Shown here piece by piece: positions 1 to 5,466 of a stretch of DNA of 19,770 nt. Origin of the DNA: Gemmatimonadales bacterium. Lineage in GTDB: Bacteria > Gemmatimonadota > Gemmatimonadetes > Gemmatimonadales > GWC2-71-9. The stretch lies in contig JAICPP010000034.1 in the NCBI GenBank assembly GCA_025929805.1, positions 1 through 19,770 of the forward strand, written 5' to 3'. A program made the translations under genes and the position numbers. Positions within the stretch are counted from its first letter, which is position 1. Each line of letters begins with the position of its first letter. The notes under the pieces are model-generated. The model saw only the letters and a program-made list of their open reading frames with translations, was not told the DNA's origin and made no database searches.

Positions 1-504
1 CGCCGGCGTGTGATCTAGCAGAATGACGTCCTTGGCTGCCCTTGCATACGCATCGCCCAGGTGCGCCTCTACTCGGGTCTCCCAATACGAGTGCCCGACC
101 GCAGCCGTGCTACTGGTCAGCATCAGCTGCCGGGGTACGAAGTAATTGTGGGCGATTGTGTCCGCCGCGAGGTGGCTCAGGTATCCCAATCCGAACGCCC
201 TGAGGGCGTCGCTGGGAGCAAGGTCGTGAATCTCCTGACCTACGTGCCAATAGTGGCAGTGGCGCCCAAGTGGCGCATAGTGCTTTGCGATAGAGGAGTC
301 TGCCGCGATGTTGCCGTACAGAAAATCGAACGGAAACGCTCGCAGCAGATCGGCAACCGCCGGCGGGAGATAGGACAGATTGGCGAGGACGGATTCACCG
401 AGATAGATGTGGGTTCCCGGTGTCCAGGCGTGGGCCTCAGAGGGGAGCAGCAGGAGCATGAGCCCCACGCCCGCAAATGCGAGCGCGAGGCGCGGCAGGG
501 TCAT
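1..504 (-). CDS. Zinc-dependent phospholipase C-like secreted protein (partial, C-terminus beyond left edge)
   Basis: Reading leftward from ATG at 504, 168 codons stay open to the window edge, so the 3' end is missing. Residues 1-26 look like a signal peptide (Arg in the n-region, Leu-rich core, Ala-His-Ala before the cut). The predicted first mature residue is Trp27, followed by His32. Further candidate metal ligands fit the zinc-dependent phospholipase C/S1-P1 nuclease fold: GNIAADS (Asp69), HCHYWH (His84/His87), GYLSHLAADTIAHNYF (His111, Asp115, His119) and HSYWE (His138, Glu142). In Bacillus cereus PLC the mature N-terminal Trp and a His-x3-Glu pair bind zinc, and the same pattern is visible here. 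The start overlaps the DUF948 stop by one base (TGATG on the minus strand), which suggests coupled translation. The substrate is unknown; phospholipase activity is a family-level guess, while the fold assignment is fairly secure. Confidence 0.8.
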   Translation of the reverse strand, partial: MTLPRLALAFAGVGLMLLLLPSEAHAWTPGTHIYLGESVLANLSYLPPAVADLLRAFPFDFLYGNIAADSSIAKHYAPLGRHCHYWHVGQEIHDLAPSDALRAFGLGYLSHLAADTIAHNYFVPRQLMLTSSTAAVGHSYWETRVEAHLGDAYARAAKDVILLDHTPA

Positions 505-983
505 CAGCGGCTCGGCACTAGGAAGCGGCGGACCCGGCCCAGCATACCATTACCTCGCCGTACCGAGCGCAGCGCCGCGGCCGCATCGAGGGCCGCACCT
601 TCGAACTCGTCATGGACCACGTCGTATAACGTTTCCAGCTCCTCCAGCTTTACCTCGATCCGGTCGACCGCGCGCACCGTCTTGCGGCGGAGCCGCCGCG
701 CGGTTTGGGCAAAGGCTCCAGCCTCGTGGCGCACCAGCACCATGACGTCCTGTCCCTGCTCGGTGAGGCGACGGACCGATTTGAGCGTTCGTGCCACGTC
801 ATCCTGCAGCCCGTCCACTACGGTGCTCACCTTCCGTACCTGTCCCGCGACCTTGAAGGCGGCCAGGGCCACCGCCACCGCCAGCCCGAGAAAGGAGAGG
901 GCAAGTACCGCCAACGATATGGCCATTGTCGGTCCGACCCATTCCGGGGATGTCCCGACCTGCACGAGAGCGAGTGTCATCAT
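504..983 (-). CDS. DUF948-like membrane-anchored coiled-coil protein
   Basis: The protein has 159 residues. Residues about 18-44 form one hydrophobic membrane segment (ISLAVLALSFLGLAVAVALA), preceded by a short N-terminal tail. A long charged amphipathic region (about 45-130) follows, with a Val/Leu heptad-like pattern, and the end is Arg-rich. This layout matches the DUF948/YtxG-like family of small membrane proteins with a cytoplasmic or periplasmic helical tail, whose function is not established. The start is the first of two tandem ATG codons (983 and 980). A strong Shine-Dalgarno GGAGGTGA (complement of 991-998) lies 7 bases upstream, which decides the start. The gene is first of a two-gene minus-strand unit with the phospholipase-like protein and is transcribed divergently from murA. 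Confidence 0.72.
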   Translation of the reverse strand: MMTLALVQVGTSPEWVGPTMAISLAVLALSFLGLAVAVALAAFKVAGQVRKVSTVVDGLQDDVARTLKSVRRLTEQGQDVMVLVRHEAGAFAQTARRLRRKTVRAVDRIEVKLEELETLYDVVHDEFEGAALDAAAALRSVRRGNGMLGRVRRFLVPSR

Positions 984-990
984 ATGCCAG

Positions 991-998
991 TCACCTCC
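991..998 (-). promoter_or_regulatory. Strong ribosome binding site for the DUF948 gene
   Basis: On the minus strand the sequence is GGAGGTGA, a full match to the anti-Shine-Dalgarno sequence, 7 bases before the tandem ATG codons at 983 and 980. It is the clearest ribosome binding site in the window; most neighbouring genes depend on overlapping stop/start codons instead. Confidence 0.7.
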
Positions 999-1101
999 AG
1001 GGAAGGCTCACGACTGCTCAGCGCAACGTCAGGGTCGGACCGCTGCCCACCCACGCTAATACAAAGCCGGCGCGGCATCATCGCAACCCCCTGGCTCCGC
1101 T

Positions 1102-1125
1102 TGACGCGCCCCCATGGCGGCGTCA
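1102..1125. promoter_or_regulatory. Inverted repeat over the upstream candidate ATG of murA
   Basis: TGACGC (1102-1107) and GCGTCA (1120-1125) form a perfect six-base dyad. GCC and GGC inside can extend the stem with one bulged G. The loop holds the ATG at 1114. As RNA this would hide that ATG, which favours ATG 1135 as the murA start. As DNA it could be an operator in the divergent DUF948/murA gap. No good -35/-10 pair was found in 984-1113. Confidence 0.3.
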
Positions 1126-1134
1126 GCTTTGGCC

Positions 1135-2418
1135 ATGCCTCCTCGTTTTCTGGTGCAAGGCGGTCGTCCGCTAAAGGGAACCGTCCGTCCCGCGGGCAAC
1201 AAGAACGCCGCGCTTCCCATTCTCGCTGCCACCGTTCTGGCTGATGGTCCAGTCGATCTGGACAACATCCCTCGGATCAGGGATGTCGAAACGATGCTCG
1301 CGCTGCTTCTCGATCTCGGCGCGACCTCGGAATGGACCGGACCCAACGCGGTGCGTATCGACACCCGAAACCTAAAACCCAAGGTGCTCGATCCCGCGCT
1401 CTGCGCCAAGATCAGAGCCTCGATTCTGCTGGCGGGGCCGCTGCTCGCCCGCTTCGGCAGCGTGACCTTGCCGCCACCTGGAGGCGACGTGATCGGCCGC
1501 CGCCGCGTGGACACCCATTTCCTGGCGCTCGAGCACCTGGGTGCATCGGTGATGGTCGGTGACCGGTACGAGCTGGAAGCCAAGCAGCTCAAGGGAGACG
1601 ACATCTTCCTGGACGAGCCGAGTGTGACCGGTACCGAGAACGCGTTGATGGCTGCCGTGATGGCCAAGGGGCGGACAGTCCTGCGGAACGCTGCCTGTGA
1701 GCCTCATGTTCAGGACCTGGCCCGAGCCCTGGTTGTCATGGGGGCGGACATCTCCGGGATTGGATCAAACATATACACCATCGAGGGCGGACGGCCGCTG
1801 GCCGGCACCCCCTACACGATCGGGCCGGATCACATCGAGATTGGAAGCTTCATCGGACTCGCAGCGGTGACCAATGGCGATGTGAGCATTGAACCAGTCC
1901 GCTCCGAGGATCTTCGCAGTACCATCCTGGCATTCGAACGGCTGGGCATCCGTCCCCGAATCGAGGGAAACCGGCTGAGCGTCAGCCCGGGACAGGAGCG
2001 GAGGATCCGGCCGGATCTCGGAGGTCACGTACCCAAGTTGGAGGACGGTCCCTGGCCTGCCTTCCCGGCCGATGTCATGTCCACCACCATCGTGACGGCG
2101 ACCCAGTGTGCCGGCATGCTCCTCGTCTTCGAGAAGATGTTCGAGTCGCGGCTCTTCTTCGTGGACAAGCTGATTGGCATGGGGGCTCGCATCGTGCTCT
2201 GCGACCCTCATCGCGCCGTCATCTCAGGTCCGTCCGCGCTCAAGGGTGGCACGGTGGAATCGCCCGACATCCGGGCCGGGATGGCCATGCTCCTTGCCGC
2301 GCTGGCGGCGGAGGGCCCGAGCACCATCCATAATGTGGGCCAGATCGAGCGCGGGTATGAGCGAATCGATGAACGCCTCCGTGCACTCGGAGCCCAGATC
2401 GAGCGGGTGGATGGGTAG
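1135..2418 (+). CDS. murA: UDP-N-acetylglucosamine 1-carboxyvinyltransferase, Asp-type (Cys115 replaced)
   Basis: MurA transfers enolpyruvate from PEP to UDP-GlcNAc, the first committed step of peptidoglycan synthesis, in the cytoplasm. The frame is open from ATG 1114 (434 aa). I prefer ATG 1135 (427 aa) because homologues begin just before the FLVQGG strand and 1114 lies in an inverted repeat; neither ATG has a clear ribosome binding site. Visible signatures are GNKNAALP (Lys-Asn of the UDP-GlcNAc site, residues 30-31 counted from 1114), FPADVMS (the Asp general base region) and DIRAGMAMLLAA (the C-terminal Arg loop). The catalytic-loop Cys of E. coli MurA (Cys115, in PGGCxIG) is Asp here: PGGDVIG, with GAC at 1486-1488. 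Asp-type MurA enzymes are active but not alkylated by fosfomycin. The stop overlaps the pgeF GTG by one base. Confidence 0.96.
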   Translation: MPPRFLVQGGRPLKGTVRPAGNKNAALPILAATVLADGPVDLDNIPRIRDVETMLALLLDLGATSEWTGPNAVRIDTRNLKPKVLDPALCAKIRASILLAGPLLARFGSVTLPPPGGDVIGRRRVDTHFLALEHLGASVMVGDRYELEAKQLKGDDIFLDEPSVTGTENALMAAVMAKGRTVLRNAACEPHVQDLARALVVMGADISGIGSNIYTIEGGRPLAGTPYTIGPDHIEIGSFIGLAAVTNGDVSIEPVRSEDLRSTILAFERLGIRPRIEGNRLSVSPGQERRIRPDLGGHVPKLEDGPWPAFPADVMSTTIVTATQCAGMLLVFEKMFESRLFFVDKLIGMGARIVLCDPHRAVISGPSALKGGTVESPDIRAGMAMLLAALAAEGPSTIHNVGQIERGYERIDERLRALGAQIERVDG

Positions 2419-3206
2419 TGTTGGTCGCCGAGGCTGCAGTCGCCGGTTCCATTCCGCGTTTCGAGATTCCCCACTGGCGTGAACGGCTCGGTGTAGCGGC
2501 TGGAATTACCGGTCGCGGCGCTGACGCGGGGCGGGGCTTCGATCTTGGTCTCTGGAGCCAGGCGCCCGTCGGTGAAGTGATGAGTCGCTGGCTGGCATTC
2601 CGGCGAGAGATGGGATTCAGTGCCGTCGTGCTCGGCAATCAGGTGCATGGGACCGAGGTGATGCCCATCGACTCGGGTTGCGGCTGGATCCAAGTTGAAG
2701 GCATCGATGGTTGGGTCTGCACTACGCCCGGAATTCTGCTGACTATCACGGTCGCCGACTGCGTGCCGGTTTATCTCGCTGTCCCGCGCAGGGCGGTGGC
2801 CCTGCTGCATGCGGGCTGGCGAGGCACCGCAGGAGGCCTTTTGGAGAGGGGCCTCGAGCGGCTGCTCGCGGCTGCCAGAGTAGATGAGTCCAAAGTAGTA
2901 ATGCATTGTGGGGTAGGCATATGCGGTGGGTGCTACGAAGTCGGGTCCGAAGTCATGAAGGGGTGTGGCGCTGCCGCAGAGGGCCCCGGACCCTGGCACC
3001 TGGACCTGCGTCACACCCTAGCGGAGCAGGCGAAGGCCTTAGGCATTTCGGATGTAACTACGTCTTCCTGGTGCTCGGCCCACGACCGGTCGTTCTTCTA
3101 TAGTCACCGAGCGTCTCGAGGCAGCGACGGGCGGATGGCGGCATATTCGGGTCTGTCCCCTGGCCCCTCCCGCTTGCTTCCAACCGACTTACCAGGTAAT
3201 ATTTAG
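2418..3206 (+). CDS. pgeF: Peptidoglycan editing factor / YfiH-type polyphenol oxidoreductase
   Basis: The protein has 262 residues, usual for the DUF152/YfiH family, and starts at GTG 2418, which shares its first base with the murA stop (TAGTG). The zinc-site motifs of the family are present: NQVHG (His77), ADCVP (Cys115) and LHAGWRG (His131), plus CYEV and a C-terminal aromatic/Arg block (FFYSHRASRGSDGRMAAYSG). E. coli YfiH removes wrongly made UDP-MurNAc-L-Ser precursors, and related proteins also show purine nucleoside phosphorylase or adenosine deaminase activity. Here the coupling to murA favours the peptidoglycan role, as an inference. The usual Gly-Pro of the GPxIGxCCYEV segment is Gly-Val in this protein (GVGICGGCYEV). 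The gene ends 38 bases before the terminator at 3245. Confidence 0.9.
   Translation: MLVAEAAVAGSIPRFEIPHWRERLGVAAGITGRGADAGRGFDLGLWSQAPVGEVMSRWLAFRREMGFSAVVLGNQVHGTEVMPIDSGCGWIQVEGIDGWVCTTPGILLTITVADCVPVYLAVPRRAVALLHAGWRGTAGGLLERGLERLLAAARVDESKVVMHCGVGICGGCYEVGSEVMKGCGAAAEGPGPWHLDLRHTLAEQAKALGISDVTTSSWCSAHDRSFFYSHRASRGSDGRMAAYSGLSPGPSRLLPTDLPGNI
3174..3202 (+). promoter_or_regulatory. Candidate sigma70-type promoter for the rimP-nusA-infB operon
   Basis: TTGCTT (3174-3179) and TAATAT (3197-3202) are separated by exactly 17 bases, inside the end of pgeF. Matches are 3/6 and 4/6 to the E. coli consensus, in an otherwise GC-rich sequence. Transcription would begin near 3209, giving a leader of about 75 bases that contains the terminator hairpin before rimP. 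It is a pattern match only. Confidence 0.4.
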
Positions 3207-3244
3207 CCGCTGTCCGGGAGGCGCCGGTTCGGGCCGACTGTCGA

Positions 3245-3272
3245 TGTGGGGGAGTTCCCCCACATTTTTTTT
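3245..3272 (+). terminator. Intrinsic terminator (possible attenuator) just upstream of rimP
   Basis: TGTGGGGG (3245-3252) and CCCCCACA (3257-3264) form a perfect 8 bp stem, mostly G-C, with a four-base loop AGTT. It is followed at once by eight T (3265-3272), with A3244 able to pair with T3265. It is a textbook Rho-independent terminator and the only one I find in the window. The T tract ends 12 bases before the preferred rimP ATG, so no promoter fits between them. It either ends the murA-pgeF transcript with some read-through or attenuates transcription into rimP-nusA-infB. Confidence 0.92.
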
Positions 3273-3284
3273 CCTTCTCTGCCG

Positions 3285-3770
3285 ATGCCTGCCGACGCGC
3301 TGTTGGTCTCAATACGCGATCACGTTGCCGAGCTCGGGTTCGAGCTCGTCGATCTCCGGCGGACCGGAACTCTCCAGCGCCCCATCTTGCAGGTGCGAGT
3401 GGATCGGCCGGACAGCCGACCCGGCCAAGGCGTGACGGCCGACGACTGTGCCGCCGTCAGCCGGTCGCTGGAGCGCTTCCTCGAGTCCAGGGGAATGGTC
3501 GGCCCGCGGTATGTGCTGGAGGTTTCGTCGCCGGGGATCGAACGGCCCCTTCGTTGGCCCGAGCAATGGCGCCGTTTTGTGGGACGCCACGTCCGGGTCC
3601 GAGCCGATTCGCTGTCAGGACGGAACCGGTTTCAGATCGTCTCGGTTCCAGACGAGGACCACGTACAGCTCCGCCGGGACGATGGGTCCGAGGTGGTTCT
3701 GGCATTCGAGGTAATCCGCGACGCGATACTGGAGGCCGAGGTCGAGCTGTTCGGCAAGCGCGGGAGGTAG
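3285..3770 (+). CDS. rimP: Ribosome maturation factor RimP
   Basis: RimP helps assemble the 30S subunit. With ATG 3285 the product has 161 residues, the normal size, and begins MPADALLVSIRDHVAELGFE, like homologues. A longer frame from GTG 3246 would start inside the terminator hairpin and is unlikely. The N-terminal domain includes LGFELVDL and LQVRVD, then DDCAAVSRSLERFLE. The linker LEVSSPGIERPL is the family signature (residues about 82-93). The C-terminal SH3-like domain carries FVGRHVRV. No Shine-Dalgarno sequence precedes the ATG; the upstream bases are the pyrimidine-rich tail of the terminator, so translation may be leader-independent or rely on S1. It is first in the nusA-infB operon, as in most bacteria, and is followed by nusA after 60 bases. 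Confidence 0.93.
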   Translation: MPADALLVSIRDHVAELGFELVDLRRTGTLQRPILQVRVDRPDSRPGQGVTADDCAAVSRSLERFLESRGMVGPRYVLEVSSPGIERPLRWPEQWRRFVGRHVRVRADSLSGRNRFQIVSVPDEDHVQLRRDDGSEVVLAFEVIRDAILEAEVELFGKRGR

Positions 3771-3830
3771 GGCGCTGGAAAGTGCCCGTCACTGTAGGGG
3801 CGCAGCGGTGCGTCCACATGGAGTGAATGG

Positions 3831-5153
3831 ATGGCAGGTTCGACAGAAATGTTGGCCGCGTTTCGCGAGCTGACGACGGCAAAGCAACTCGAGCGCTCCG
3901 ATCTCCTGGAGCTTCTCCGAGACGGTATTCACGCTGCCCTGGTCCGCAAGTTCGGGCCCAATGTCCGATTCGAGCTCAGCGTAGACGAGCTTCAGGGAAC
4001 CATCAAGGTGGTGCGCCTGCGGCAGGTGGTCGAAACGGTGGAGGATCCCAGCTGGCAGATCACTCTGGAAGAAGCCCAGTACGAGGATCCTGACTTCCAG
4101 ATCGGGGACATGCTCGAAGAGGAAGTGCCCTTCGTCGATTTTGGACGTCTGGCGGTTCAGGCAGCCAAGCAGCGGATCATTCAGCGAGTGCGCGAAGGCG
4201 AACGCGCTCGTATCCGCGAGGAGTTCACGTCCAAGGTGGGCGAGCTGCTCTCGGGCGAGGTACAGCAGATCGAACGCGGCAAGCTGGTCATCATGCTCAA
4301 CAAGTTCCGCGAAGCCGAAGCCATCGTTCCCTACCGGGAGCAAAATCACCGGGAGCACTTCCACCAGGGCGACACCATCCGTGCGGTGCTCAAGCGGCTG
4401 GAGGAAACCCCGAAGGGCCCCAGGCTCATCCTTTCCCGCGGTGATCCGCTCTTCGTGAAGGCGCTCTTCAAGCTCGAGGTACCCGAGATCCAGCAGCAGG
4501 TCGTCGAGATTCGTGCTATCGCTCGAGAGGTCGGCAGCCGAACCAAGGTGGCCGTCATCTCACGGGACGATGCCATAGACCCGGTCGGCGCGTGTGTGGG
4601 CCTGAAGGGGTCCCGGGTACAGGCAGTCGTGAATGAGCTCGGCGGGGAGCGGATCGATATCGTTCCCTGGTCCCCTGATCCCGAACGATTTGCCCGCCTG
4701 GCGCTGGCACCCGCCCGGGTGGCCAAGGTGTTCTCCGATCCCGAGGCCAAGACCATTCAAGCTGTCGTCGACGAAGATCAGCTCTCCCTGGCCATCGGAC
4801 GAAACGGCCAGAACGTCCGATTGGCATCCGAGCTCACCGGCTGGAAGATCGATCTCTATTCCAGCCGTGAGTGGCTGGAGCGGGGTGGCGAAGGTCCCCT
4901 GTTCGCTCCGCTGCCGCCGGAAGAGGAAATGGCGGGCAAGGTGCCCCTGGCCGAGCTGAAAGGCTTGTCGCCGGAGTTGACCGGCATTCTAGAGAGCGCG
5001 GGCTATAAGATGCTGAACGACATCCTCGATCTCGAGCGTGAGGACATCAGCAAGATCCCGGGGATGACTCCTGAAACCACCGAGCAACTCATGGCGTTTG
5101 TTTCGGAGCTCACCGACGAGGATAGTGGGGAGGAGCCCCGGCCCAAGGCATGA
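3831..5153 (+). CDS. nusA: Transcription termination/antitermination factor NusA
   Basis: NusA binds RNA polymerase and nascent RNA and modulates pausing, hairpin termination and antitermination. The 440 residues show the standard order: an N-terminal polymerase-binding domain (about 1-125), an S1 domain (about 135-200, GEVQQIERGKLVIML), KH1 with GLKG (257-260), KH2 with AIGRNG (321-326), and a short C-terminal helix-hairpin-helix segment (about 370-430, LAELKGLSPELTGILESAGY). The two long acidic repeats of E. coli NusA are absent, so there is only one C-terminal helical unit. ATG 3831 is preceded by GGAG with 7-base spacing. The stop overlaps the next ATG (ATGA). Because NusA acts on intrinsic terminators, the hairpin upstream of rimP is a plausible target for autoregulation. 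Confidence 0.96.
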   Translation: MAGSTEMLAAFRELTTAKQLERSDLLELLRDGIHAALVRKFGPNVRFELSVDELQGTIKVVRLRQVVETVEDPSWQITLEEAQYEDPDFQIGDMLEEEVPFVDFGRLAVQAAKQRIIQRVREGERARIREEFTSKVGELLSGEVQQIERGKLVIMLNKFREAEAIVPYREQNHREHFHQGDTIRAVLKRLEETPKGPRLILSRGDPLFVKALFKLEVPEIQQQVVEIRAIAREVGSRTKVAVISRDDAIDPVGACVGLKGSRVQAVVNELGGERIDIVPWSPDPERFARLALAPARVAKVFSDPEAKTIQAVVDEDQLSLAIGRNGQNVRLASELTGWKIDLYSSREWLERGGEGPLFAPLPPEEEMAGKVPLAELKGLSPELTGILESAGYKMLNDILDLEREDISKIPGMTPETTEQLMAFVSELTDEDSGEEPRPKA

Positions 5154-5455
5154 GCGGGCTGCTGGGCCTGGTTGGTCTGGGGTACCGCGGAGGCCGGATT
5201 GTGGTCGGGGTGGACGCGGTTCGGAAGGAGTTGCAGGCAGGAAAGTGTTGGTGCGTGGTGGTGGCCGAAGATGCCAGCCCACGAGCCATGGAGAAAGTGG
5301 TCCGGCTGGCAAGCGCCAAAGGGGTGCCGTTGCTGCCGGGCCCGCGCGCCGCAGCGATCGGCGCGCAACTGGGCAAGCCGCCAGTGATGGCGGTAGGCGT
5401 ACGGGATCGCGCATTGGCCGGCGGCATGGTGCAGCTGGCAGCCGTACGCTCTTGA
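5150..5455 (+). CDS. L7Ae/L30e-family ribosomal-type protein (YlxQ-like)
   Basis: The product has 101 residues, starting at an ATG that overlaps the nusA stop by four bases. The order of short motifs fits the L7Ae/L30e/S12e/Gadd45 RNA-binding fold: LLGLVGLGYRGGRIVVGVDA (glycine-rich first helix and strand), CVVVAEDAS (central strand with the Ala-Glu-Asp turn) and VPLLPG. In Firmicutes the same position between nusA and infB holds ylxR and ylxQ. Here only the ylxQ-like gene is present and ylxR (DUF448) is missing. A role in binding kink-turn-like RNA on the ribosome or in RNase P is known for relatives, but the function of this protein is not established. Confidence 0.82.
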   Translation: MSGLLGLVGLGYRGGRIVVGVDAVRKELQAGKCWCVVVAEDASPRAMEKVVRLASAKGVPLLPGPRAAAIGAQLGKPPVMAVGVRDRALAGGMVQLAAVRS

Positions 5456-5466
5456 TGGAGGCATGA

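Noticed and set aside
61..1059. 332-codon plus-strand open frame at the left end
   Set aside because: It runs antisense to the phospholipase-like and DUF948 genes, is Arg/Ser-rich with no domain pattern, and is typical of GC-rich shadow frames.
1034..1062. TAATAC-like -10 element in the murA upstream gap
   Set aside because: The last base does not fit and no -35 element lies at the right distance; too weak to call.
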